This document shows, piece after piece, positions 37,275 through 46,308 of a DNA stretch of 64,000 bases (the stretch's first letter is position 1; the number at the start of each line of letters is the position of its first letter). The DNA comes from Stigmatella aurantiaca DW4/3-1. Its GTDB lineage: Bacteria; Myxococcota; Myxococcia; Myxococcales; Myxococcaceae. The DNA lies in contig NC_014623.1 of assembly GCF_000165485.1 (NCBI RefSeq), forward strand, positions 7,272,893 through 7,336,892, read 5' to 3'. A model generated the notes under the pieces. It made no database searches, had not been told where the DNA came from, and worked only from the letters and a program-made list of their open reading frames with translations. The translations under genes were made by a program, and so were the position numbers.

Positions 37275-38048
37275 TCAGTCGCGGAACTCGGCCCAAACGG
37301 GGGCGTGGTCCGAGGGCTGCTTGCCCTTGCGCTCTTCCCGGTCGATCTCCGCCTTCACCAACCGCTGCACCAGCGGCGCGGTGGCGAAGATGTGATCGAT
37401 GCGCACACCCAGGTTCTTGGGGAACGACAGGCCCCGGTAATCCCACCAGCTGAACTTCTTCTCCACGCCGGGGTGCAGCTTGCGGAACGTGTCCGCCAGC
37501 CCGAAGGCACACACCTGCTGCAACGCGTCGCGCTCCTTCAGCGTGAAGAGCGTCTGCCCCTCCCAGACCGCCGGGTCGTACACATCGATGGGCTCGGGGG
37601 CCACGTTCCAGTCCCCACACAGCACCAGCGGCTGATCCGGCGTGTGCCTCGCCTCCAGGTAGCGCCGCAGCCGCGAGTACCATTCCAGCTTGTACACGTA
37701 GGCGGGAGAGTCCACCGCCTGTCCGTTGGGCACATAGGCGCTCACCACGCGAACCCCGCTCACCGTCGCCGCGATGAGCCGCGCATGGGAGTCCTCCACC
37801 CCATCCGACAGGCCCAACACCACGTCCGAGGGCTCTGCCTTCGAGAGGATGGCCACCCCGTTGTAGGTCTTCTGCCCGTGCGTGACGGCGTGGTAGCCCG
37901 CCTCGCGGACCGCTTCCGTGGGGAAGTCCGCATCCACGCACTTCAACTCCTGGAGGCAGAGGACGTCCGGTTGGTGGGCCTTCAGCCAGTTCAGCAAGCG
38001 CTCCTGCCGCGCCCTGACCGAGTTCACATTCCAGCTGGCGATTTTCAT
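37275..38048 (-). CDS. xth: Exodeoxyribonuclease III (AP endonuclease)
   Basis: 258-residue enzyme of the endonuclease/exonuclease/phosphatase family that nicks abasic sites and removes 3' blocks in base-excision repair. Motifs present: SWNVNSVRAR at the start, LQELKCVD with the metal-binding Glu, YVPNG, GDWNVAPEPIDVYDP and the terminal SDHAPVWAEF with the catalytic Asp-His. The ATG at 38048 gives the family's length; frame extension upstream by 40 codons is not conserved in character. Confidence 0.92.
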   Translation of the reverse strand: MKIASWNVNSVRARQERLLNWLKAHQPDVLCLQELKCVDADFPTEAVREAGYHAVTHGQKTYNGVAILSKAEPSDVVLGLSDGVEDSHARLIAATVSGVRVVSAYVPNGQAVDSPAYVYKLEWYSRLRRYLEARHTPDQPLVLCGDWNVAPEPIDVYDPAVWEGQTLFTLKERDALQQVCAFGLADTFRKLHPGVEKKFSWWDYRGLSFPKNLGVRIDHIFATAPLVQRLVKAEIDREERKGKQPSDHAPVWAEFRD

Positions 38049-38233
38049 CGCGCGCCACCGTCGCATGTCGCCCACGCCCCTTCCACGCTTTTCCCCGCTG
38101 GGCCGTGTCTGGGCAGACACACCTTCCCCGCCCGCCCGAGGGACCTTCCGCTGGCATGAGGGTCGCATTGAAGCCCCGTACGGAGACCGGCGTGCCCCTC
38201 ACGGAGGGGGCCTGGCCCCGGGAGGGTCGCACC

Positions 38234-39235
38234 GTGAAGAAGAGGTCCCCGCAGTCTCGCTTGCTGCTGTCCCTCGTGCCCGCGGTGGCCCTCCTGCTCT
38301 TCGCCGCCCATCAAGGAATCCAGGCCTTGCGTCCCTCGGCCCCCGGTCCTTTGGGCCCGTCCGGTCTCGCCTCCTTCCCACCCGTCCTTCCAGGACAAGC
38401 GCTCCCTCTGGCGGCCGAGCAGGGCGTCCCCACAGCCGACGTCGCCTCCAACCCGGAGTTCCCAGAGCGTCCCTCCGACGCCCTGCGCCTTCCCCATGAG
38501 CACCTCTACCGGGTGAACCATCTGGCCCGGGCCCGGACCCTGCGTGACATGGGAGATCCCGCAGGCGCACTGACCGAGTGCCGGCGCGCCCTCCACGACG
38601 CACCCGGGGATGAGGAGGCCCTCAGGCTGCTGGCCCGTTTGGGCCCACTCGTGGGTCATCCAGATCTCGCCGCGCTCGCCCTCTCCCGCCTGGGGAACGT
38701 GCTGCCCGAAGATGCCTCCCCGCTCATCCAGCAGGCCCGCCTGCTGATCTCCCTGTCAGCGTTCCCGGAAGCCGTGCGCGTGGGTGAAGAGGCGCTCCTC
38801 CGGGCGCCCGAGGAGCCCGAGGTGTACCAGGTCCTCGGCCTCGCTCACCTCGCCGCGGGCGAGCTGCCCAGGGCCATTCTCCGCTTCCAGCAAGCCGTTC
38901 ACCTGGCGCCCGAGTACGGCCACGCCCTCAACAACCTCGGGTTCGCCTGGCTGCGCGCCAACGAGAACCAGAAGGCCGCCGAGGTGCTTGCCCGCGCCGC
39001 CGCCCTGCTTCCCCACGCGGGCCATGTTCACAACAACCTCGGCGTGGCTTACGAGCGGCTCGGCCGCACGGACGAGGCCCAGGCCGCCTACGCCAGCGCT
39101 ACCCGGCTCTCCCCGCGCTACGTCAAGGCGCACGTCAACGTGAGCCGGATGAAGGCCGTGGCGCGCCTCGGCGAAGGACCCTCCCCTTTCCAGGAGGAGC
39201 ATCCGGTTCCCGTTTCTCAAGAGTTGGAGCGGTAA
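38234..39235 (+). CDS. Membrane-anchored TPR protein
   Basis: 333 residues from a GTG start with GGGAGGG eight bases upstream. A transmembrane or uncleaved signal segment lies at about 8-30 (LLLSLVPAVALLLFAA), then a Pro-rich stretch, then at least five TPR units between residues 85 and 310 (LARARTLRDMGDPAGALTECRRAL, ILRFQQAVHLAPEYGHALNNLG, HVHNNLGVAYERLGRTDEA). It is probably periplasmic and a protein-interaction scaffold. It precedes the PBP1A gene by 74 bp on the same strand, which hints at a cell-wall role. Confidence 0.8.
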   Translation: MKKRSPQSRLLLSLVPAVALLLFAAHQGIQALRPSAPGPLGPSGLASFPPVLPGQALPLAAEQGVPTADVASNPEFPERPSDALRLPHEHLYRVNHLARARTLRDMGDPAGALTECRRALHDAPGDEEALRLLARLGPLVGHPDLAALALSRLGNVLPEDASPLIQQARLLISLSAFPEAVRVGEEALLRAPEEPEVYQVLGLAHLAAGELPRAILRFQQAVHLAPEYGHALNNLGFAWLRANENQKAAEVLARAAALLPHAGHVHNNLGVAYERLGRTDEAQAAYASATRLSPRYVKAHVNVSRMKAVARLGEGPSPFQEEHPVPVSQELER

Positions 39236-39309
39236 GACCCGAGCGGGCGTCCAGGCAGGTTTCCGTTCCCTGTGCATCGGTCTAACGTGCGCCCCTCTCC
39301 CCGAGCCCC

Positions 39310-41916
39310 ATGAACACGGCACGAGCGATGTCCACGCCTTCCGAAGCCCTTCCTCCGCCCGAACCGCCTCAGGTTCCCCCACCGCCCGCTCGCCCCGGGT
39401 TCGGCGCCCGTCTCTGGAAGTGGACGAAGCGGCTGCTCATCACGGCGGGCGTGGGCCTGGTGCTGGCAGTGGCGGGGGGCGTGATCGCCTACTCCTATTT
39501 CAGCCAGGGGCTGCCTTCCGTGGAGGCCCTGCGCAACTACCAGCCCCCCCAGGTGACGAAGGTGCGGTGCGGAGATGGCTCCATCTGCGCCGAGTTCTAC
39601 AACGAGCGCCGCACGCTGGTACGCATCGAGGAGCTGCCCCCGCACGTCCGCAACGCCTTCCTCGCCGCCGAGGACGCGGACTTCTACAAGCACGAGGGCC
39701 TCGACTTCTTCGGCATCACCCGCGCGGCCTTGAAGAACCTCATCCCGGGCAGCCGCAAGTCCGGCGCCTCCACCATCACGCAGCAGGTGGTGAAGAACCT
39801 GCTGCTCACCCCGGAGCGGAGCCTCACGCGGAAGATCCGCGAGTGGATCCTCACCCCGCGCGTGGAGCAGGCGCTCACCAAGGATCAGATCCTCAACCTC
39901 TACGTCAATCAGATCTACTACGGGCAGCGGCGCTACGGCCTGGAGGAGGCCGCGCTCTTCTACTTCGGCAAGCACTCCAAGGACCTGAGCCTCGGCGAGG
40001 CCACGGTGCTGGCCGGCACGCCCCAGTCTCCGCACCGCATCAACCCGGTGACCAACATCGTCCGTGCCAAGTCGCGCCAGAAGTACGTGTTGGAGCAGAT
40101 GGCGCGCAATGGCTTCGCCTCCCAGGAGGATGTGGACGCGGAGATGGACAAGCCCATCGTCCTGGCGCCCCGGCCGCCGCCCCGCGTGGGCGCTTACTAT
40201 GCCGAGGAGATGCGCCGCACGCTCATCGAGCGCTATGGGGAGAAGGCAGTGCTCGAAGGCGGCCTGCGGGTCGAGATCGCCATGGAGCCCAAGCACCAGG
40301 CCGTCGCGGAAGAAGCGGTGCGCAATGGCCTGGAGGCGCTGGACCGGCGCCAGGGCTACCGGGGGCCTCTCGGCACCCTGGAGACGCCGCGCTTCGGGCG
40401 CATCAAGGAGCTCATCGCCCACCGCATCGATGAGGCGGGGCGCCGGCAGAAGGATGCGGAGTACGTGGCGGACCTCTCCCCGCTGGCGAATGCGGGGCCC
40501 GAGCCCGAGTCTCCCGGAGAAGAAGGCGCCGAGGAGCAGCGTCCGGAACTCCTCCCCGAGGAGGAGGCGCCTCCCTCCGCCGAAGAGACGCTGGTGCGGT
40601 CCGTGCCCCTCCTGCCCCTGAAAGAAGGGCTGCGCCTGGCTGGCTACGTCACCGAGGTGGACGAGAAACGGGGCGTTGCCCGGGTGGACCTCGTGAGCCG
40701 CATCGCGGAGGTCTCCCTGACCACGGTGAAGTGGGCGCGGATGAAGGGCAAGGCGGCCCCCTCGAAGATCTCGGAGGTCTTCAAGCCGGGCGAGCTGGTG
40801 CTCGTGCGCATCACCCGGCCCACCCCCGCCCCCGCGGCCGTCGAGGCCACGCTCGATCAGATCCCCGTGGCCCAGGGAGGCCTGGTCGTCATCCGGCCCT
40901 CCGACAGGCATGTGTTGGCGCTGGTGGGGGGCTATGACTTCGATCGCTCGTCCTTCAACCGCGCCACGCAGGCCCGGCGCCAGCCAGGCTCGTCCTTCAA
41001 GCCCTTCCTCTATGCCGCGGCGCTCGGCAGCGGGCGCTACACGCCACTGAGCACGGTGAACGACGCGCCGGAGGCCATCCGCGACCCGTACACCGGCAAG
41101 CAGTGGAAGCCGAAGAACTACGACAACAAGTTCGAGGGCCCCATGACGCTGCGCGAGGCCCTCACCAAGTCCAAGAACACGGTGTCCGTGCGGCTCATCG
41201 AGTCGCTCACCCCCGCCACCGTCATCGACTATGCGCGCCGCGCGGGCATCACCTCGGCCCTGCCGGAGAACCTCACGCTGGCGCTGGGCACGGGCGAGGT
41301 GACGATGCTGGAGGCCGCCAACGCCTACGCCACGCTCCAGGCCAATGGCCGCTACGCGGATCCCCTGCTGCTGCTGCGCGTCCAGGACGCCCAGGGCCTC
41401 GTGCTGGAGGAGCACCAACCCGCGTTCGAGGAGAAGCTGCCGCCGCCGGTGGCCTACCTCACCACGACGCTCATGCGCAGCGTCGTCGAGGAGGGCACCG
41501 CCAAGGCCGTGCGGGAGCTGAACCGCCCCGCGGCCGGCAAGACCGGCACCACCAACGAGTCCAAGGACACGTGGTTCTCCGGCTACACCATGGACTACGT
41601 GGCCAGCGCCTGGGTGGGCTTCGATGACAACACACCCCTGGGCAGCACGGAGACAGGTGGCCGGGCCGCCCTGCCCATCTGGCTGGACTTCATGCGCGTG
41701 GCGAACCAGGGTCTGCCCGTGCGCGACTTCGAAGTGCCCCCCGGCATCATCTCCGTGCGGATCGACCCGTCGACCGGGTTGCTCGCCGGGAATGCCGTGC
41801 CCGGACGACTCGAATCCTTCCTGGAAGGCACCCAGCCCACCGCCGAGGCGCCGCCCCCGGGCCAGGTGGACACCAGCGGGTTCTTCCTCGAGGACGACAA
41901 GCGGAGAGGTTTGTGA
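39310..41916 (+). CDS. mrcA: Penicillin-binding protein 1A (bifunctional)
   Basis: 868-residue class A PBP. A Pro-rich cytoplasmic head is followed by a membrane helix (about 42-63), then a glycosyltransferase GT51 domain with catalytic Glu121 in AAEDADFYKHEG and STITQQVVKNLLL, and a transpeptidase domain with Ser561 in SSFK, the SKN triplet at 621-623 and KTGTTN at Lys744. Between the two lies an acidic insert (about 385-440) with GEEGAEEQRPELLPEEEAP. It polymerises and crosslinks peptidoglycan. The next gene starts within its stop (GTGA). Confidence 0.93.
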   Translation: MNTARAMSTPSEALPPPEPPQVPPPPARPGFGARLWKWTKRLLITAGVGLVLAVAGGVIAYSYFSQGLPSVEALRNYQPPQVTKVRCGDGSICAEFYNERRTLVRIEELPPHVRNAFLAAEDADFYKHEGLDFFGITRAALKNLIPGSRKSGASTITQQVVKNLLLTPERSLTRKIREWILTPRVEQALTKDQILNLYVNQIYYGQRRYGLEEAALFYFGKHSKDLSLGEATVLAGTPQSPHRINPVTNIVRAKSRQKYVLEQMARNGFASQEDVDAEMDKPIVLAPRPPPRVGAYYAEEMRRTLIERYGEKAVLEGGLRVEIAMEPKHQAVAEEAVRNGLEALDRRQGYRGPLGTLETPRFGRIKELIAHRIDEAGRRQKDAEYVADLSPLANAGPEPESPGEEGAEEQRPELLPEEEAPPSAEETLVRSVPLLPLKEGLRLAGYVTEVDEKRGVARVDLVSRIAEVSLTTVKWARMKGKAAPSKISEVFKPGELVLVRITRPTPAPAAVEATLDQIPVAQGGLVVIRPSDRHVLALVGGYDFDRSSFNRATQARRQPGSSFKPFLYAAALGSGRYTPLSTVNDAPEAIRDPYTGKQWKPKNYDNKFEGPMTLREALTKSKNTVSVRLIESLTPATVIDYARRAGITSALPENLTLALGTGEVTMLEAANAYATLQANGRYADPLLLLRVQDAQGLVLEEHQPAFEEKLPPPVAYLTTTLMRSVVEEGTAKAVRELNRPAAGKTGTTNESKDTWFSGYTMDYVASAWVGFDDNTPLGSTETGGRAALPIWLDFMRVANQGLPVRDFEVPPGIISVRIDPSTGLLAGNAVPGRLESFLEGTQPTAEAPPPGQVDTSGFFLEDDKRRGL

Positions 41917-43274
41917 GCCGCCTCCTCGTCACGCTCCTGCTGTCCACCTTCACCGCCGCACCTTCCACACCCTCCCCCGCGCTGGGCCCTCCTTCGGTCG
42001 AGCGGCTCGCGCAGCTCGTGGCCGACGATGTGCAGGCGCAATCCCCCGAGGCCCCCGTTGCCATTCACCTGAGCGGCGCGTCGCCCGAGATGCGGCGCGC
42101 GCTGGGGACGCTGCTGGCCTCGCGGCTGGCGGCCCTGGAACTGGGCCCCTTCGTGCTGGAAGCCCCCACGCCCGAGGCGGCCGAGGAGCTCGCCCGCGAC
42201 AAGGGCGCGCGCGCCCTCGTGCGCCTCACGCTCTCCCTTCAGGAAGGCGCCCTGCACGCCCGGGGCGATGTGCTGGGCACCTGGGTCAACTTCTGGTCCG
42301 GACGCACCCCGTCCCGGCCCCCCGGGCCCGCCGCCGCCGTCACCCGGGCCGTGGAGGCGGATGCCGGTGCGCTGGCCCTCGCCTCGGTCTCCCCTCAAGG
42401 CATGTCCTCGGCGACGCCGATGACCGTCACCTCCGGCCCCCGCCAGGTCCGGCTGATGGGTGCGGTCCTCGTGCAGTTGGACCAGCCTCCCGCCGCCCTG
42501 GCCGCGGGGGACCTCGATGGCGATGGCCGGGACGAGGTGGCCGTCCTCACCCACCGGGCCGTGTCCGTCTACGCCGGCGACGGGCGCCTGCTCGCGCGCC
42601 GTGACATCGAGGGAATTCCCCTGAGCGCCACGCCCCCCCGCGAGCCCTTCGGCGTGGTGGCCGTCCTGCCCCAGCCACCACGGCTGGCAGCGTGGTCCGC
42701 CCACTTCGCCCACGGGGAGGTGCTTCTCTTGGACCGGGCCAAGGGCACCCTGCGTCCCATTGGTACGCTGGACACCGCCCCCCTGGGCACCAGCGAGCGC
42801 GCCAGCTTCACGCCCGGCCGGACGACGTTCGCGCCGGAGGTCCGGGTGGACGAGGGCCAGCTGCTCTCCGTCCCGGCCCCCTTCGTCAGCGCCAGCCTCG
42901 CGCCCCCGCAGCTGCTCTTTGTCCACGCGGATGGCAGCGGCTCGCTCTATCCCCGGGCCACCACCCCGCCCATCCGCATGCAGGGGCTCGGCGCCGGCAG
43001 CGCGCTGGGAGACCTGGATGGCGATGGAAAGCCGGAGCTGCTCACCACCTCCCCGCAGCTCTTTCCCAGCCCCGACACCCTGCGCGTCCATGCCCTCGTC
43101 GGGGATGACCCCCTGGCCCACAACCCGCTGTGGCAAAGCACCCTGCCGGTGGGCCGCGCGTTGCAGGTGGTGACGGCCGACCTGGACCTGGACCACCGGC
43201 GGGAAGTGCTCGTGGGCCTCTGGCACCTGGACGGCACGGGCGAAGTCTTCCTCATGCGCCAGGGGACCCCATGA
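41913..43274 (+). CDS. Secreted FG-GAP/VCBS-repeat protein
   Basis: 453 residues with an N-terminal signal peptide (LLVTLLLSTFTAA). Residues 30-180 have no recognised domain. Calcium-binding-like FG-GAP units follow, with GDLDGDGRDEVAV near residue 200, GDLDGDGKPELL near 366 and ADLDLDHRREVLV near 423, suggesting a beta-propeller-like fold. The GTG start overlaps the PBP1A stop by four bases and the stop overlaps the next start (ATGA), so it is in an operon with PBP1A. A periplasmic or surface role is likely; its partner is unknown. Confidence 0.72.
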   Translation: MSRLLVTLLLSTFTAAPSTPSPALGPPSVERLAQLVADDVQAQSPEAPVAIHLSGASPEMRRALGTLLASRLAALELGPFVLEAPTPEAAEELARDKGARALVRLTLSLQEGALHARGDVLGTWVNFWSGRTPSRPPGPAAAVTRAVEADAGALALASVSPQGMSSATPMTVTSGPRQVRLMGAVLVQLDQPPAALAAGDLDGDGRDEVAVLTHRAVSVYAGDGRLLARRDIEGIPLSATPPREPFGVVAVLPQPPRLAAWSAHFAHGEVLLLDRAKGTLRPIGTLDTAPLGTSERASFTPGRTTFAPEVRVDEGQLLSVPAPFVSASLAPPQLLFVHADGSGSLYPRATTPPIRMQGLGAGSALGDLDGDGKPELLTTSPQLFPSPDTLRVHALVGDDPLAHNPLWQSTLPVGRALQVVTADLDLDHRREVLVGLWHLDGTGEVFLMRQGTP

Positions 43275-44650
43275 CGCTCCGGCACGCTCTCACCAGCCTC
43301 CTCATCCTCGGTGCCGCGCCCGCGCTCGCCGCGGGGCGCATTCCCTACGGCGGGGAGCTGCGGCTGGCCCACACCGGCCCCTCCCTCGTGGGAGATCCCA
43401 CCCTGGCGGATACCCCCGTGGAGGCCACGCTCCTGGGCCTCCAGTCCCGCTCCCTCTGCCGACTCGGCGCGGGCGGCGAGTCCCACCTCGCCGTGGCCCG
43501 CGAGCTGTCCCGGCCCATGGCCCAGACGGTGCGCGTCGCCCTGCCTTCGCTCGGGCTGGCCAACACCCTGACCCGGGCCTGGACGCGCATCACGGGCCCC
43601 GAGGCCCCTTCCCCCTACCGTGCGCTCCTCTTTCCCGTGAACGGCGAGGCCCGGCAGCTCTCCGCCCGGGGAACGGCCCTCGAACTCCCCCTGTCCTTCC
43701 CGTGGCCGGACCTGGAGCGCTCGCTGTGCCACCCGGCACTGGCCCTGCCGGTGACCACCAGCGCCCCCTCCCTGGGGCCCTTCGCCTCCACCACCGGCAA
43801 GGGGGTCCTCGAGGCGCGGCTCGGCTATCCCGAGGGCCGTCCCTATCTGGATCGCCTCCTGCTCAGCCCCACGGATGAGCGGGGCCTCACGCGGATGTGG
43901 ACCTCGCGGCAGGTGCACCTGGCGCTGGGGGCCTTGCCGGAAACAGGCACCCTGTCGGGAGCCGCCCTTCATGCCACCTACCTCGCCTATTCGCCGCGCC
44001 GGGTGCCCGCGGACTTCCGGCAGGCCTTCGAGAGCGCCATCGATCGGGACGATCTCACGCGCCTCTTCGTGCGCGCGCCCGCCGTGTCCATGCCGCACCT
44101 GCTGCCCCCGGCCCTGCTGGTCCAGGCGCCCCGGCCGCGTCCTGGCGCGCCGTCCTCCGGCGGCACGAGGACGGTGACGCTGCTCTACGACGCGGGCATC
44201 GAGGATCAGCGCGCGGTGGCCGAGCGCATTCAGGTGAAGCTCCACGAGCGCGGCTACAAGGTCGCGCTGGAGCCTCTGGCCCGCGCCACCCTCCGCTCCC
44301 GCTGGGCCAAGGGCGACTTCGATCTGATGCTCCACGCCCTGCTGTTGCCCCCGATTCCGGGGCCTGCCCTCGCGGTGGTGCTGGATGCGGCCGGACGGAG
44401 GGATCTGCTGGGGGTGGAGCTGCCCCTCATCGGCGCCGTGGAGGACCCCGCCGCGCGGGACACCCGGGCCCGGGAGCGGGCCCTCGCCCTGGCGCCGTCC
44501 GTGCCCCTCCTTCCTTTATATGCGCAGGGCCTCGGCATGCGCGTGGCCCCGGAAGTGGCGGGCCTGGTGATGGACGCGCAGGGACTTCCCTTCCTGGATG
44601 GGGCGTACCTTCAGCCGGAAACGCCGGGGTCCCCGGGTGACCGAAGGTGA
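43271..44650 (+). CDS. Family 5 solute-binding-like protein
   Basis: 459 residues with a signal peptide (LTSLLILGAAPALAA). The rest resembles periplasmic peptide/nickel-binding proteins: RIPYGGELRLAHTGP at the start, FRQAFESAIDRDDLTRLF in the centre and ERIQVKLHERGYKVALEPL toward the end. Similarity is partial and no ABC permease or ATPase gene is adjacent, so it could be a repurposed binding protein that feeds a signal to the sensor kinase encoded just downstream. It is translationally coupled to both neighbours. Confidence 0.7.
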   Translation: MTLRHALTSLLILGAAPALAAGRIPYGGELRLAHTGPSLVGDPTLADTPVEATLLGLQSRSLCRLGAGGESHLAVARELSRPMAQTVRVALPSLGLANTLTRAWTRITGPEAPSPYRALLFPVNGEARQLSARGTALELPLSFPWPDLERSLCHPALALPVTTSAPSLGPFASTTGKGVLEARLGYPEGRPYLDRLLLSPTDERGLTRMWTSRQVHLALGALPETGTLSGAALHATYLAYSPRRVPADFRQAFESAIDRDDLTRLFVRAPAVSMPHLLPPALLVQAPRPRPGAPSSGGTRTVTLLYDAGIEDQRAVAERIQVKLHERGYKVALEPLARATLRSRWAKGDFDLMLHALLLPPIPGPALAVVLDAAGRRDLLGVELPLIGAVEDPAARDTRARERALALAPSVPLLPLYAQGLGMRVAPEVAGLVMDAQGLPFLDGAYLQPETPGSPGDRR

Positions 44651-44657
44651 CGCGGCC

Positions 44658-46307
44658 ATGCGCCTGAGGACCCGGCTCGCGTTGGCCTTCGCCGTGCTGG
44701 CGCTGGTGCCGCTGGCGGTGGTGGTGCCCCTCACCCTGAGCCGCCTGCGCACCACCTTGTCCCGCGAGTTGGAGGCGCGGATGGAAGGGGCCACCACCTC
44801 CGCCCAGGAGGGGCTGGAGCGCACCGCCGAGCGGGCCCGCCGCGCCGTGGAAGAGCTGGTGGAGAGCACCGCGATGGAGGATCTGGCCCGCGAGGCGCGC
44901 GAGCGTCCCACCCAGGCCATCCAGGCAAGCACCGCCGAGGGGCTGATGAAGAGCCGGAGCCTCACGGTGCTCAGCCTCTTCGACCGGCAGGGCCTCACGC
45001 TGTCCTCGGGCCACCTGCCCGCCAGGCGTGGGGATCCCGACCCGGCCCTCTTCGCCGTCACCCTCCAGAAATCGCCCAGGCCCGTGCCCGTGCGCGTGAG
45101 CGTGCGGGGCGACAGCGGCCTGCGGGAGATGCCCGCGCTCGTCACGGCCCGCCCGGTGGACTACGGGGATTCGAGGCTGTGGGCCGTGGGGGGCGTGCTG
45201 CTGGACGAGGGGCTCGCCCAGCACCTGGCGCGGCTCACCCAGGCCGAGGTGTCCCTGCTCTCGGAAGGCACCGTGGTGGCCCGGGCCGGCAGCGCCACGG
45301 CGCCCACGGTGGAGCGCGTGCTGCCCCTGGGAGACGCTGCGGCGGTCCACCTCGTCTTCAGCCGGGCGGCGCCACTGGAGGCCGAGCGGGGCGTCATCAA
45401 CGCCTTCCTGCTCATGGCGGCGTTGGGGCTGGGCTTCTCGGTCCTGCTGGGGCTGCTCATGTCACGCCGCATCACCCGGCCCGTGGAGGCGCTCACGGAA
45501 GGGGCCCGCCGCGTGGCCGAGGGCTCTCGGGAGGTGCAAGTGACCGCCGAGGCCAGCGGCGAGGTGGGAGAGCTGGTGCGCGCCTTCAACCACATGACGA
45601 CCGAGCTGCGCTCCACCACCGAGCGGCTGATGGCCAGCGAGCGCATCGCCGCGTGGCAGGAGGTGGCCCGTCGGCTGGCCCACGAAATCAAGAACCCCCT
45701 CACCCCCATTCAGATGTCCCTGGAGACGTTGCTGGCGGCCCAGAGCGCCCAGGACGCGCGCTTCCCCGCGCTCTTCCGGGAGAGCGCCGGGGTCGTGCTG
45801 GAGGAGGTGGACCGGCTGCGCCGCATCGTCGATGAGTTCAGCCGCTTCGCCCGGCTGCCCAAGCCCCAACTGACGCCGGTGGACTTGAGCGAGCTGACCC
45901 AGAGCGTGCTGGCCCTCTACGCCACGCCGCCCCCGGGCATCACCCTGCTGCCGACGATTCAAACCGGGGTGGTGGCCCGCGCGGACCGGGATCAGCTCAC
46001 CCAGGTGCTCGTCAACCTGGTGAAGAACGCGGAGGAGGCCCTGGCGGACAAGGGGGGCTCGGTGCGCGTGCGGGTGAAGGGCACCCAGACGGACGCCATC
46101 GTGGAAGTGGAGGACACCGGCCCGGGGATTCCCCTGGAGCACCGCAGCCGCATCTTCGAGCCCTACTTCACCACCAAGCAGGGCGGCACTGGGCTGGGGT
46201 TGGCCATCGCCGCCCGGATCCTCCAAGAGCACGGTGGCAAGCTGGAGGTCGGGGGCGAGCCTGGCGAGGGGGCCCGCTTCAGCCTGATCCTTCCTCGGGA
46301 CGTGTGA
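44658..46307 (+). CDS. NtrB-type sensor histidine kinase, CrdS candidate
   Basis: 549 residues. Two membrane helices (about 7-27 and 246-268) flank an extracytoplasmic sensor region. A HAMP domain (270-325) follows, then HisKA with His342 in AHEIKNPLTP, including the ExxN residues (Glu343, Asn346) tied to phosphatase activity in this class. The ATPase has NLVKNAEEAL, DTGPGI and GTGLGLAIA. There is no receiver domain and no adjacent regulator. In M. xanthus the kinase CrdS, which acts on CrdA, has this HAMP-HisKA design and, as I recall, lies a few dozen genes from che3. Here the distance to crdA is about 20 kb. The start is the ATG at 44658 with GAAGGTGA upstream. Confidence 0.8.
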   Translation: MRLRTRLALAFAVLALVPLAVVVPLTLSRLRTTLSRELEARMEGATTSAQEGLERTAERARRAVEELVESTAMEDLAREARERPTQAIQASTAEGLMKSRSLTVLSLFDRQGLTLSSGHLPARRGDPDPALFAVTLQKSPRPVPVRVSVRGDSGLREMPALVTARPVDYGDSRLWAVGGVLLDEGLAQHLARLTQAEVSLLSEGTVVARAGSATAPTVERVLPLGDAAAVHLVFSRAAPLEAERGVINAFLLMAALGLGFSVLLGLLMSRRITRPVEALTEGARRVAEGSREVQVTAEASGEVGELVRAFNHMTTELRSTTERLMASERIAAWQEVARRLAHEIKNPLTPIQMSLETLLAAQSAQDARFPALFRESAGVVLEEVDRLRRIVDEFSRFARLPKPQLTPVDLSELTQSVLALYATPPPGITLLPTIQTGVVARADRDQLTQVLVNLVKNAEEALADKGGSVRVRVKGTQTDAIVEVEDTGPGIPLEHRSRIFEPYFTTKQGGTGLGLAIAARILQEHGGKLEVGGEPGEGARFSLILPRDV

Positions 46308-46308
46308 G

